Positions 19,720-28,134 of a DNA stretch of 64,000 nt are shown in pieces. Position 1 is the first letter of the stretch. The number at the start of each line of letters is the position of its first letter. The translations under genes were made by a program, and so were the position numbers. This stretch comes from Mesorhizobium erdmanii USDA 3471 (lineage in GTDB: Bacteria > Pseudomonadota > Alphaproteobacteria > Rhizobiales > Rhizobiaceae): NCBI RefSeq assembly GCF_000472705.1, contig NZ_AXAE01000011.1, positions 248,001 to 312,000 on the forward strand, read 5' to 3'. The notes beneath the pieces are model-generated. The model made no database searches, was not told the DNA's origin, and saw only the letters and a list, made by a program, of their open reading frames with translations.

Positions 19720-19977
19720 TCGGATGTCGTTCCTCCGGCGAAGTGGTCCAGTTCTATGGACAATTCCGGTGCGCCTCAAGTGGCCGAGCGGTTGCAAGCG
19801 GCATACGGCGACAGCGCCGAAAAACGTCGCAAGGGAAGTTGGACGCCAACAAGGAAGTCTATAAGGTGGCATGGGCTCACTGCGGAGGGCTGGCGGACAT
19901 TCGCTTCGCCGGGCAGGCTCGACAAGCCGGCCACATCAAAACAGATTATGTCGATTGCCTTTGGGAGGAACCGCCTG

Positions 19978-21105
19978 ATGAAAACCCGCGCCGCTGTCGC
20001 TGTCGCCGCCGGAAAGCCGTTGGAGATCATGGAGGTCGACCTCGACGGTCCGCGCGAGGGCGAAGTGCTGGTCGAGATCAAGGCGACCGGCATCTGCCAC
20101 ACCGATGAGTTCACGCTCTCGGGCGCCGATCCGGAAGGCCTGTTTCCGGCCATCCTTGGCCATGAGGGTGCCGGCGTCGTCGTCGATGTCGGCAAGGGCG
20201 TCACCTCGGTCAAGAAGGGCGACCACGTCATTCCGCTCTATACGCCGGAATGCCGCCAGTGCCCGTCCTGCCTGTCCAGGAAGACCAATCTGTGCACCGC
20301 CATTCGCGCCACGCAAGGGCAAGGGTTGATGCCCGACGGCTCGTCGCGCTTCTCGATCGGCAAGGACAAGATCTTCCACTATATGGGCTGCTCGACCTTC
20401 TCGAACTTCACCGTGCTGCCTGAGATCGCGGTGGCCAAGGTCAACCCCGACGCTCCCTTCGACAAGATCTGCTACATCGGCTGCGGCGTCACCACCGGCA
20501 TCGGCGCCGTCATCAACACCGCCAAGGTCGAACAAGGCGCGACCGCTGTCGTCTTCGGCCTCGGCGGCATCGGCTTGAATGTCATCCAGGGCCTGAAGCT
20601 GGCCGGCGCCGACATGATCATCGGCGTCGATCTGAACAACGACAAGAAGGCCTGGGGCGAGCGTTTCGGCATGACGCACTTCGTCAATCCGAAGGAGATC
20701 GACGGCGACATCGTACCTCACCTCGTCAACATGACCAAGCGTGGCGCCGACCAGATCGGCGGCGCCGACTACACGTTCGACTGCACCGGCAACACCAAGG
20801 TGATGCGCCAGGCGCTGGAAGCCTCGCATCGCGGCTGGGGCAAGTCGGTTATCATCGGCGTCGCCGGCGCCGGCCAGGAAATCTCGACCAGACCGTTCCA
20901 GCTGGTCACCGGACGCACCTGGATGGGTACCGCCTTTGGCGGCGCGCGCGGCCGCACCGACGTGCCAAGAATCGTGGACTGGTACATGGACGGCAAGATC
21001 CAGATCGATCCGATGATCACCCATTTGCTGAAGCTGGAAGACATCAACAAGGGGTTCGACCTCATGCATGAGGGCAAGTCGATCCGAAGCGTCGTCGTTT
21101 ACTGA
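19978..21105 (+). CDS. adhC: S-(hydroxymethyl)glutathione dehydrogenase (class III alcohol dehydrogenase)
   Basis: 375-residue zinc alcohol dehydrogenase that oxidises S-hydroxymethylglutathione to S-formylglutathione with NAD+. Catalytic zinc ligands are in [19 protein letters not shown] and GHEGAGVV. The structural-zinc cluster is [15 protein letters not shown], and the Rossmann motif is [21 protein letters not shown] 19978 has GGGAGG 8 nt upstream. It is followed by gfa, forming a formaldehyde-detoxification pair. No S-formylglutathione hydrolase gene is present here. The 258 bases upstream separate it from divergent pccA and contain nothing I recognise. Confidence 0.96.
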   Translation: MKTRAAVAVAAGKPLEIMEVDLDGPREGEVLVEIKATGICHTDEFTLSGADPEGLFPAILGHEGAGVVVDVGKGVTSVKKGDHVIPLYTPECRQCPSCLSRKTNLCTAIRATQGQGLMPDGSSRFSIGKDKIFHYMGCSTFSNFTVLPEIAVAKVNPDAPFDKICYIGCGVTTGIGAVINTAKVEQGATAVVFGLGGIGLNVIQGLKLAGADMIIGVDLNNDKKAWGERFGMTHFVNPKEIDGDIVPHLVNMTKRGADQIGGADYTFDCTGNTKVMRQALEASHRGWGKSVIIGVAGAGQEISTRPFQLVTGRTWMGTAFGGARGRTDVPRIVDWYMDGKIQIDPMITHLLKLEDINKGFDLMHEGKSIRSVVVY

Positions 21106-21173
21106 AGCAAAGCCACACGCCGCCGACCGACCGGCCTGCGACCACTGTGGTTCACAACTGGGAGGAGAAAAGA

Positions 21174-21743
21174 ATGGCGGAGAAACTGCATCCGAAAATC
21201 GACAATGGCCTGCCGAAGGAGAGCGCGAGCTTTGCCGGCGGCACGCTGGTCTGCGCTTGCACCAGCAAGCCGGTCAAGGTGAAGGTCAAGGGACAGATCG
21301 CCCACAACCACGCCTGCGGCTGCACCAAATGCTGGAAGCCGGAAGGCGCGGTATTCTCGGTGGTTGCCGTTGCCGGTACCGGCGACGTCACCGTCACCGA
21401 GAACGGCGACAAGCTCAAAGTGGTCGACCCCTCAGCGCTGATCCAGCGCCATGCCTGCACCGGCTGCGGCGTCCACATGCACGGTCCGGTCGAACGCGAC
21501 CATGCGTTCAAGGGCCTGTCCTTCATCCATCCCGAACGCTTCGTCGAGGATGGCTGGTCGCCGCCGGGCTTCACCGCCTTCGTCTCGTCGATCATCGAAT
21601 CCGGCGTCGATCCGAAGCGGATGGACGGCATCCGGGCGCGGTTGAAGACGATCGGGCTGGAGCCCTATGACTGCCTCAACCCCGGCCTGATGGATTACAT
21701 CGCCACCTGGACGGCAAAGAGGTCCGGCGCTTTGCCGGCCTGA
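21174..21743 (+). CDS. gfa: S-(hydroxymethyl)glutathione synthase
   Basis: 189-residue GFA-family zinc enzyme that accelerates condensation of formaldehyde with glutathione, supplying the substrate of the dehydrogenase encoded just upstream. Zinc-ligand cysteines are visible in [16 protein letters not shown] (about 26-41), HACGCTKCW (about 47-54) and [12 protein letters not shown] (about 96-107). ATG 21174 has GGAGGAG 6 nt upstream; an in-frame GTG nine codons earlier is less likely. Length matches characterised Gfa (about 190). A strong hairpin follows the stop. Confidence 0.95.
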   Translation: MAEKLHPKIDNGLPKESASFAGGTLVCACTSKPVKVKVKGQIAHNHACGCTKCWKPEGAVFSVVAVAGTGDVTVTENGDKLKVVDPSALIQRHACTGCGVHMHGPVERDHAFKGLSFIHPERFVEDGWSPPGFTAFVSSIIESGVDPKRMDGIRARLKTIGLEPYDCLNPGLMDYIATWTAKRSGALPA

Positions 21744-21759
21744 ACATTGTGAGATTTCA

Positions 21760-21790
21760 GGCAGGGGCCGGACACGTTCCGGCCCCTGCC
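21760..21790 (+). terminator. Strong hairpin after gfa
   Basis: A perfect 13-bp GC-rich stem (GGCAGGGGCCGGA / TCCGGCCCCTGCC) with a 5-nt loop, 16 bases after the gfa stop. Only CGTTTC follows, so it may be an imperfect intrinsic terminator or a 3' stabilising structure. The next gene begins 15 bases later. Confidence 0.6.
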
Positions 21791-21805
21791 CGTTTCGGAG
21801 AGACA

Positions 21806-22273
21806 ATGCCCGCACCCGCCATCTACGTCGACGCCGATGCCTGCCCGGTCAAAGCCGAAGTGGAGAAAGTCGCCGAACGCCTTGGCGTGGTCGTCACCTA
21901 CGTCTCCAACGGCGGCCTGCGGCCATCGCGCGATCCGATGATCCGCAATGTCGTCGTCTCCAAGGGCGCTGACGCCGCCGACGACTGGATCGTCGAGAAT
22001 GCCAAATCCAACGATATCGTGATCACGGCGGATATTCCGCTTGCCGCCCGCGCCGTTGCGCTCGGCGCGCATGTGCTCGGCCCGACCGGGCGCCCGTTCA
22101 CCCCCGAAACCATCGGCATGGCGGTGGCCATGCGCGACCTCAAGCAGCATCTGCGCGAGACCGGCGAGAGCAAGGGCTACAATGCTTCCTTCGCGCCGCA
22201 GGACCGTTCCCGGTTCCTCGGCGAACTCGACCGTATCTTGCGGCGAGCGCTGAAATCCGCCACACCGGGCTAG
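21806..22273 (+). CDS. YaiI/YqxD family protein (DUF188)
   Basis: 155-residue PIN-like DUF188 protein. Conserved motifs are YVDADACPVKAEVEKVAER at the N-terminus, SKGADAADDWIVENAKSNDI near residues 55-74 and ITADIPLAARAVALGA with its conserved Asp. The fold suggests a nuclease-like metal site (Asp residues at DADACP and TADIPLA), but no activity is established. ATG 21806 follows CGGAGAG. It is separated from gfa by a hairpin, so it is probably a separate or attenuated unit. Confidence 0.9.
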   Translation: MPAPAIYVDADACPVKAEVEKVAERLGVVVTYVSNGGLRPSRDPMIRNVVVSKGADAADDWIVENAKSNDIVITADIPLAARAVALGAHVLGPTGRPFTPETIGMAVAMRDLKQHLRETGESKGYNASFAPQDRSRFLGELDRILRRALKSATPG

Positions 22274-22303
22274 CAACAAAGCGCCATCCAGGTGGAGACC
22301 GCC

Positions 22304-22981
22304 ATGGCCGCCGACCCCCCGATCCAGACCCCCATGCAGCGCCACATGCTGTTCGCAATGTCGGCGTGTTTCGGAGCATTTGCGCTGCTTGTGGCGTTGC
22401 TGCTGCACGCCCCGCTCGCCTACTCGATCGGCGCCAACGCATTTTTCGCCGCTTACGTCACTCTCGTCGTCGGCCAGATGCCGAAATTGACTGGCAAGTA
22501 TCTGAGCAAGAATGCGCGCGCCACCGACATGCCGGTGCTGGTGATCTTCGCCGTGACGCTCGTCGTCGTCATCGTCGCCGTTGTCTCCTTGTTCTTGCTG
22601 ATCAATCAGAAGGACAGAGGCGATCTCGTCGGACTCGGCTTCGCATTGCTGTCGATCCCGCTCGGCTGGTTCACTATCCACGCCATGGCGGCGCTCCACT
22701 ATGCCCATGTCTACTGGATGGACGGCGACGAGGTCGACACCAAGACCAAGAAGAATATCCCGGTCGGCGGACTGCTGTTTCCCGGCGACAAGAGGCCGGA
22801 AGGCTGGGATTTCCTCTACTTCTCGGCCGTTATCGGCATGACGGCACAGACCGCCGACACCAACATCTCGACCACGCATATGCGTTGTGTGGTACTTGTC
22901 CATTCGATCCTGTCGTTCTTCTTCAACACTGTCATCGTCGCCGCCGCCGTCAATCTCGCCGTCAGCCTGGGCGGCCCGTAA
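22304..22981 (+). CDS. DUF1345 family membrane protein
   Basis: 225-residue integral membrane protein with about five hydrophobic helices. A conserved region FPGDKRPEGWDFLYFSAVIGMTAQTADTNI lies before the last helix, as in DUF1345. ATG 22304 has GGTGGAG 6 nt upstream; the GTG four codons earlier overlaps that site and is rejected. No function is known for the family. It is followed by a 98-base gap and the cytochrome b gene. Confidence 0.85.
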   Translation: MAADPPIQTPMQRHMLFAMSACFGAFALLVALLLHAPLAYSIGANAFFAAYVTLVVGQMPKLTGKYLSKNARATDMPVLVIFAVTLVVVIVAVVSLFLLINQKDRGDLVGLGFALLSIPLGWFTIHAMAALHYAHVYWMDGDEVDTKTKKNIPVGGLLFPGDKRPEGWDFLYFSAVIGMTAQTADTNISTTHMRCVVLVHSILSFFFNTVIVAAAVNLAVSLGGP

Positions 22982-23079
22982 TAAATCCGTGATCGGATGA
23001 AACATCGGTTTGGATCGCGACGTATCAGGAGGACAATGGACGCATAGGCCACGTCGCGGGGCCGGGGAGACGAGACAAG

Positions 23080-23955
23080 ATGGAATCGATTGCCAGAAGC
23101 CAATCCGCCACCGGTCCGGGCGTTCCCGCATCAACAGAGAGGCCGCTGATCTACCGGCAGTCGCGCTGGACACGGCTGACGCATTGGCTATGGGCCATCT
23201 CGTTGTTCTTCATGCTGCTTTCCGGCCTGCAGATCTTCAATGCCCGTCCCCAACTCTACATCGGCAAGCAATCCGGTTTCGGCTACCACAACACGATCCT
23301 CGAGATAGGCGCCGAGAACACAAGCGCCGGTCCACGCGGCTTCACCGAAATCTTCGGACACCGCTTCGACACGACGGGCGTGCTCGGCTGGTCAGGCCCG
23401 GCCGGCAACGAAACGGCGCGCGGCTTTCCGTCCTGGGCGACCATACCGTCCTATTATGATCTCGGCACCGCCCGCGTCATTCATTTCTTCTTCGCGTGGA
23501 TCCTGACGACGACCTTGCTCGTCTGGCTGGTCGCCAGCCTGATCAACGGCCATATCAGGCGCGATCTCGCACCGCGCCTCGACGACCTCAAACGGCTGCC
23601 GCAGGACATCGTCGACCATGCGAAGCTGAAATTCCACCACACGCGCGAATACAACACGCTCCAGAAGATGGCTTATGGCGGAGTGCTGTTCGTGCTGTTG
23701 CCGCTGATGATCATCACCGGCCTTGCGATGTCGCCGAGCATGAATTCGGTGCTGCCGTTCCTCAACGAATTGCTTGGCGGCCGGCAGACGGCGCGCACCA
23801 TCCATTTCACTGTCATGCTGCTGCTCGTCGGCTTCTTCATCATCCACATCCTGATGATCCTGGCAGCCGGCCCGATCAACGAACTGCGCTCCATCATCAC
23901 CGGCTGGTACCGCACCGACCCCACGGCGCATGACGACAAGACGAGCGAGGCCTGA
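23080..23955 (+). CDS. Cytochrome b561/b-type membrane subunit partnering a molybdopterin oxidoreductase
   Basis: 291-residue di-heme cytochrome b-like protein with about four transmembrane helices. Candidate heme histidines are in RLTHWLWAISLFFMLLSG, ARVIHFFFAWILTTTLL and RTIHFTVMLLLVGFFIIHIL. It likely passes electrons between the quinone pool and the periplasmic molybdopterin enzyme encoded 1 base downstream. The ATG is preceded by GGGGAG. A 3-codon mini-ORF with its own AGGAGG site lies 33 bp upstream (23036-23047). Confidence 0.86.
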   Translation: MESIARSQSATGPGVPASTERPLIYRQSRWTRLTHWLWAISLFFMLLSGLQIFNARPQLYIGKQSGFGYHNTILEIGAENTSAGPRGFTEIFGHRFDTTGVLGWSGPAGNETARGFPSWATIPSYYDLGTARVIHFFFAWILTTTLLVWLVASLINGHIRRDLAPRLDDLKRLPQDIVDHAKLKFHHTREYNTLQKMAYGGVLFVLLPLMIITGLAMSPSMNSVLPFLNELLGGRQTARTIHFTVMLLLVGFFIIHILMILAAGPINELRSIITGWYRTDPTAHDDKTSEA

Positions 23956-23956
23956 C

Positions 23957-24748
23957 ATGACGAAGTTCCAAATCAGCCGCAGAAAATTCCTGACCGCCGC
24001 CAGCCTCGGTGCCTCCGGCATGATGCTCTCGGGCTGCGACGCTTTCGACAGCCAGTTGAGCATCGGCAGCGGCCTGCGCAGCTTCCTCGAAAACGCCAAT
24101 GGCCTGACCTATCGCGCGCAACGGCTGCTTGCCGGCCGCGATGCGCTGGCGCCGGAATTCACCGAAGCCGATATCCGCCAGCCACAGCGGCCGAACGGCG
24201 TCACCTCTCCCGACGACGACACCTACAAGGGCCTGCTCGCCAACAATTTCGCCGACTGGCGATTGGAAGTTTCGGGCCTGGTCGAAAAGCCGCTGTCGCT
24301 GACCCGCGAGCAGTTGCAGAACATGCCGAGCCGCACGCAGATCACCCGCCACGATTGCGTCGAGGGCTGGAGCTGCATCGCCAAATGGACCGGCACACCG
24401 CTGTCGCTGCTGCTCGACCAAGCCGTGGTCAAGCCGCAGGCGCGCTATGTCATGTTTCACTGCCTGGACACGATCGACCGCAGTCTGTCGGGCGACATCA
24501 AATACTACGGCACCATTGACCTGATCGACGCCCGCCACCCGCAGACCATCCTCGCCTACGGTCTCAACGGCAAGCCGTTGCCAGTCGAGAACGGTGCACC
24601 GCTGCGTGTCCGCGTCGAACGCCAGCTCGGCTACAAGATGCCGAAATACCTCTACAAGATCGAATTGGTCGACGGTTTCGCCAATGTCGGCGGCGGCCGC
24701 GGCGGCTATTGGGAAGACAATGGCTATGACTGGTATGGAGGGATTTGA
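23957..24748 (+). CDS. Tat-exported molybdopterin-dependent oxidoreductase (sulfite-oxidase fold)
   Basis: 263-residue protein with a twin-arginine signal SRRKFLTAASLG and a lipobox-like LSGC (Cys27), so it is probably folded in the cytoplasm with cofactor, exported by Tat and possibly lipid-anchored. The oxidoreductase molybdopterin-binding domain includes TRHDCVEGWSCIAKW, where Cys134 is the expected Mo ligand, as in SUOX/MsrP proteins. The MsrP-type partner here is the upstream cytochrome b. It could reduce or oxidise a sulfur or sulfoxide substrate; which one is not evident. The start is one base after the upstream stop. Confidence 0.9.
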   Translation: MTKFQISRRKFLTAASLGASGMMLSGCDAFDSQLSIGSGLRSFLENANGLTYRAQRLLAGRDALAPEFTEADIRQPQRPNGVTSPDDDTYKGLLANNFADWRLEVSGLVEKPLSLTREQLQNMPSRTQITRHDCVEGWSCIAKWTGTPLSLLLDQAVVKPQARYVMFHCLDTIDRSLSGDIKYYGTIDLIDARHPQTILAYGLNGKPLPVENGAPLRVRVERQLGYKMPKYLYKIELVDGFANVGGGRGGYWEDNGYDWYGGI

Positions 24749-25185
24749 TGCCCTCTCGAATAGAGGCTGAGCACGACCTGTCGCCCACCGAACTGGGTGC
24801 CTTGGAGGACCAACTGCATAGCGAGAACCGGCGCCTCACAGGCCGCGGCGATGACAAAGGATTAGCTTTTGTAGTTCGTGACGACGCAGGACGAGCGATT
24901 GGTATAGCAGCTGGACATTCGTGGGCAGGCACGTCTGAACTTAAATTGATGTGGGTTGACGAAGCCTATCGAGGTCGAGGCCACGCAAGGCAGTTGCTCG
25001 ATGCTTTTGTCGCTGAGGCCGCCGGTCGCGGCGTTCGGTGGATATGGGTCTCGACACACGACTTTCAGGCGCCGCGCCTATACGAAAAGGCCGGCTTCGA
25101 GCGCGTCGCTGAGCTCGCGGATTGGCCCGAGGGCCATTCCAACATTATTCTGCGCAAAACGATCGCGGCGGATGCCTTGCCTTAG
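24748..25185 (+). CDS. GNAT family N-acetyltransferase, compositionally atypical
   Basis: 145-residue acetyltransferase. Motif A is LMWVDEAYRGRGHARQLLDAFVAEAA and motif B is PRLYEKAGFERVAEL. ATG 24748 overlaps the preceding TGA (TGATG) and has GGAGGG upstream, so it is coupled to the oxidoreductase gene. The middle of the gene (about 24850-25020) is clearly richer in A/T, with codons such as TTA, GTA and AGA that are rare in the neighbours. This suggests recent acquisition. Its stop overlaps that of the convergent gene by 4 bases. Confidence 0.85.
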   Translation: MPSRIEAEHDLSPTELGALEDQLHSENRRLTGRGDDKGLAFVVRDDAGRAIGIAAGHSWAGTSELKLMWVDEAYRGRGHARQLLDAFVAEAAGRGVRWIWVSTHDFQAPRLYEKAGFERVAELADWPEGHSNIILRKTIAADALP

Positions 25186-26183
25186 GCCACCTTGTCCAGC
25201 AGCGGCTTCAGCGCCGGGTGAATCTCCGGCGACGCGTGCTTGATCAGCGTCAGCAGCGCGCACTCGTTCTCGTAGAGAGGCCTGTCCACGCCGATATGTC
25301 CGACCAGCCATTTGGCTTCGCCGGCATCGATCGTCTCGGCACGGCGGGCGAGTGCTTCGGCCGCCCTGTTCCTGGCCTCCCATTCGGCTTCGATGTCGCC
25401 AGGCGAGCGATAGGCCTCGATGATGCCGGCAAGGCCACCCGAGACCATGCGGCTGAAGAAGCCGCCGATTTCCGGATCGGCGTGGTCGAGGAAGTTTTCC
25501 TGGCGCAGCGCCACATCGCGGGTCGGAGCCTCATAGCCGGCGGAGCACATGACGAAATTGGCGATCGCCTTGACGAACAGATCGTTCCAGGAAGGGTCGT
25601 TCTTGGCGTGCGCCGTCTGTTCATTGATCCTGAACAGCACCTCGGCCTCGCCACGGGTGACGGCGATGTTGCCGTCGCCGCCATGGGCATGGAGGATGCG
25701 TCGCAGCAGTTCGACCTCCGCCTTTGCGATCAGTCCCGGCACCAACGCACCGCCCAGCATCAGCGGCCCCTTGCCGTCGATGACGGCGTAGGCCACCTGC
25801 TCCAGCGCGTAGACGCAAAGCCGGCTCGGCGAGGATCTCGCCCCTTCCAGCACATGGACTAGCAATTCAAGTTCGGTGCGGCTGTCGACCATGCCGTCCC
25901 GCGAGATGGTGCGGATCAGCCAGTCGGCATTGTCCTGCGAGATGTAGCCGGACGGCTTTTCCTGATGGACGATGTAGTCGGTCACCGCCTCGACGAAGAA
26001 CGGCGCCCAATCCGTGCATTTGTCCCGCGCCGTCTGGTCGAGCGCGAACAGTGCCTCGGCCTCGCCGCGCGTCACCACGCCATCGGCGAATACGTCGCGG
26101 CGCAGCATCACCACATCCTCCGAAGCGATGCGGTTCTTCGAAGTCAGCCCCGCCACCGGCGCGCTCATGATCAATTCGCCCAT
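25182..26183 (-). CDS. Unknown protein with A-B-A-B internal duplication
   Basis: 333 residues, predicted soluble and mostly helical, of no family I recognise. Module A occurs at about 24-73 (VVTRGEAEALFALDQ...WAPFFVEAVTDYIV) and 156-215 (AVTRGEAEVLFRINEQ...WNDLFVKAIANFVM). Module B occurs at about 80-131 (ISQDNADWLIRTISRDGMVD) and 283-333 (IDAGEAKWLVGHIGVDRPLY, ending DKVA as the first copy ends EQVA). A TerB- or EF-hand-like helical fold is possible. Start ATG 26183 follows GGAAG; a second ATG five codons in is possible. Monocistronic and convergent with the GNAT gene. Confidence 0.75.
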   Translation of the reverse strand: MGELIMSAPVAGLTSKNRIASEDVVMLRRDVFADGVVTRGEAEALFALDQTARDKCTDWAPFFVEAVTDYIVHQEKPSGYISQDNADWLIRTISRDGMVDSRTELELLVHVLEGARSSPSRLCVYALEQVAYAVIDGKGPLMLGGALVPGLIAKAEVELLRRILHAHGGDGNIAVTRGEAEVLFRINEQTAHAKNDPSWNDLFVKAIANFVMCSAGYEAPTRDVALRQENFLDHADPEIGGFFSRMVSGGLAGIIEAYRSPGDIEAEWEARNRAAEALARRAETIDAGEAKWLVGHIGVDRPLYENECALLTLIKHASPEIHPALKPLLDKVA

Positions 26184-26295
26184 CTTCCGTCCCCGATCCG
26201 CCCCAAAGCGTTACATGGGCCTCCCATATCAGGAGTGTCTTGAAAAACCGGCAAACGGCTTGGTTAGCGAAGGCTTGTCGGCGAGCCGCGCTTTA

Positions 26296-26330
26296 GGTGT
26301 GTTGAGATTCACCTGAATATCACTGCACCT
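26296..26330. repeat. Internally deleted copy of the palindromic repeat
   Basis: GGTGTGTTGAGATTCA is identical over 16 bases to the left end of the element at 11494-11626, and after one base it continues with CTGAATATC from that element's right end. The result is a short palindrome bounded by GGTG and CACC. It lies about 85 bases upstream of the glycine riboswitch. The rest of 26184-26413 shows no gene. Confidence 0.65.
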
Positions 26331-26413
26331 TTGATGTCGCTGGGAGGTGACAAGGTGTCGTCGACGGGCTATGGATGGCGCGTCGAGGGCTCATGGTTTG
26401 AGTCCTACCTGTT

Positions 26414-26600
26414 TGCGGGAGAGAGCAGCGCGAGCTGCCGCCGAAGGGGAAATCGCCCGAAATCTCTCAGGCAAAAGAACCGTGGACGGGAAAGACACTC
26501 TGGAAAGTCGGGGCTTGCCCCCGCGCCGAAGGTGTAAGCGCCGCTGACAGAGTTCCGGCTGCGCGAGTCTCTCAGGCTTCAGACAGAGGGGCACGGACTG
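26414..26600 (+). promoter_or_regulatory. Tandem glycine riboswitch (two aptamers) in the gcvT leader
   Basis: The first aptamer begins at GCGGGAGAGAGC and has the core GCCGAAGGGG...AATCTCTCAGGCAAAAGAACCG. The second begins near AAAGACACTCTGGAAAG, with GCCGAAGGTG...AGTCTCTCAGGCTTCAGACAGAGGGGCAC. Each has the paired GGAGA/TCTCTCAGGC signature of the family, joined by a short linker. It ends 41 bases before gcvT. In this class glycine binding normally switches the gcv operon on; the expression platform is not obvious by eye. Confidence 0.95.
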
Positions 26601-26641
26601 GTCGCCATTCGCGGCCGATTGCGTGCGACTCTGGAGACGAC

Positions 26642-27742
26642 ATGACGGGCGACGACTCAAAACACCTTCCCCTTGAAGATATCCACGCAGCCGCCGGTGC
26701 GCGCTTCGGCGCCTTTGCCGGCTGGTCGATGCCGCTGACCTATCCGGCCGGCGTCATGAAGGAGCATCTGCATACCCGCGAACATGCCGGCCTGTTCGAC
26801 ATCTCGCACATGAAACTGTTCGAGGTCAGCGGGCCGGGTGCGCTTCCCCTGCTCAACCTTGCTTGCCCACTGGATGCCGGCGCGCTCGGGATTTCGCAGT
26901 CCAAGCTGACGTTCCTCCTGAATGAGGCAGGCGGCATTCTCGACGATCTGATCGTCACCCGACTTGGCGACGACCGCTTCATCGTCGTCGCCAATGCCGG
27001 CAACGCCATCGCCGACGAAAAGCATCTGCGCGCGCTGGCCGCTGATTTCGATGTGAAGGTCGAGCCGCTCGACCGCGTCTTCCTGGCCATCCAGGGGCCT
27101 GAAGCCTGGGCCGCCCTTTCCCGCGCCGGCATCGAGACCGGTTCGCTGCTGTTCATGCGCGGCGCCGAGCCGCGGAAAAACTGGTTCATGAGCCGTTCTG
27201 GCTATACCGGCGAGGACGGTTTCGAGATCGGCCTGCCGGAGGCGGACGCACGGGATCTGGTGGCGAAACTGCGCGAAGACGAGCGTGTGCTCTGGATCGG
27301 CCTCGCCGCGCGCGACAGCCTGCGGCTGGAAGCGGGGCTTTGCCTGCATGGTCAGGACCTCACGCCGGAGACCGACCCGGCCGCCGCCGCGCTGATGTGG
27401 GCGATCCCCAGGGATGTCCGCGCTTCCGGCACCTTCATCGGCGCCGACGCCCTGCGCGCCGCCGTCGAACGCGGCCCGGCGCAAAAGCGTGTCGGGCTGA
27501 AGCCGGAAGGCCGCCAGCCGGTGCGCGCCGGTGCCGCGCTGTTCGACGCCGACGGCAATCCTGCCGGCCACGTCACATCGGGCGGCTTCGGCCCCTCGGC
27601 CGGCCATCCGGTGGCCATGGGCTATGTCGCCGCGGCGCTGGCAAAGCCCGGTACACGGATTTTCGCCGATGTGCGCGGCGCCAGGATCCCCGTCGATATC
27701 AGTTCCCTGCCCTTCACCCCTCATCGCTACCGCAAAGGATGA
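26642..27742 (+). CDS. gcvT: Aminomethyltransferase (glycine cleavage T protein)
   Basis: 366-residue THF-dependent T protein that releases ammonia from the aminomethyl-lipoyl H protein and forms methylene-THF. Residues [20 protein letters not shown] are the family's N-terminal signature, and [16 protein letters not shown] with [17 protein letters not shown] are the folate-binding and catalytic regions. ATG 26642 follows CTGGAGACGAC. First gene of gcvTHP under the glycine riboswitch. Confidence 0.97.
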   Translation: MTGDDSKHLPLEDIHAAAGARFGAFAGWSMPLTYPAGVMKEHLHTREHAGLFDISHMKLFEVSGPGALPLLNLACPLDAGALGISQSKLTFLLNEAGGILDDLIVTRLGDDRFIVVANAGNAIADEKHLRALAADFDVKVEPLDRVFLAIQGPEAWAALSRAGIETGSLLFMRGAEPRKNWFMSRSGYTGEDGFEIGLPEADARDLVAKLREDERVLWIGLAARDSLRLEAGLCLHGQDLTPETDPAAAALMWAIPRDVRASGTFIGADALRAAVERGPAQKRVGLKPEGRQPVRAGAALFDADGNPAGHVTSGGFGPSAGHPVAMGYVAAALAKPGTRIFADVRGARIPVDISSLPFTPHRYRKG

Positions 27743-27747
27743 ATTCC

Positions 27748-28116
27748 ATGGCAACGACCTATTTCACATCGGATCACGAATGGCTCCGCGTCGAAGGCGG
27801 CATCGCCACCGTCGGCATCACCGACTACGCGCAGGAACAGCTCGGCGACTTGGTCTTCGTCGAACTGCCAGAGACGGGAAAGAAGCTGACCAAGGGCGAT
27901 ACCGCCGTCGTGGTCGAATCCGTCAAGGCGGCCTCGGATGTCTACGCGCCGGTCGATGGCGAGATCACCGAGGCTAACAGCACGCTGTCGTCCGACCCGT
28001 CGCTGGTCAATTCGGCCGCCACCGGCGCCGGCTGGCTGTGGAAGATGAAGCTTGCCGACGAAGGCCAGCTCGCCGGCCTCATGGATGAGGCCGCCTACAA
28101 AGCCCATATCGCCTGA
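27748..28116 (+). CDS. gcvH: Glycine cleavage H protein
   Basis: 122-residue lipoyl carrier that shuttles the aminomethyl group between P, T and dehydrogenase proteins. The lipoylated lysine is Lys60 in [20 protein letters not shown]. The start at ATG 27748 has AAGGA 9 nt upstream. An alternative in-frame ATG at 27739 overlaps the gcvT stop and would add Met-Asn-Ser. Second gene of the operon. Confidence 0.97.
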   Translation: MATTYFTSDHEWLRVEGGIATVGITDYAQEQLGDLVFVELPETGKKLTKGDTAVVVESVKAASDVYAPVDGEITEANSTLSSDPSLVNSAATGAGWLWKMKLADEGQLAGLMDEAAYKAHIA

Positions 28117-28134
28117 TAGCAGGATTTCAAAAAG

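Noticed and set aside
19786..19806. tRNA-like D-arm string (AGTGGCCGAGCGGTTG) in the pccA/adhC intergenic region
   Set aside because: It resembles the D-arm of tRNA-Ser/Leu, but no acceptor stem, anticodon loop or T-arm (GGTTCGAATCC-like) follows at the right spacing.
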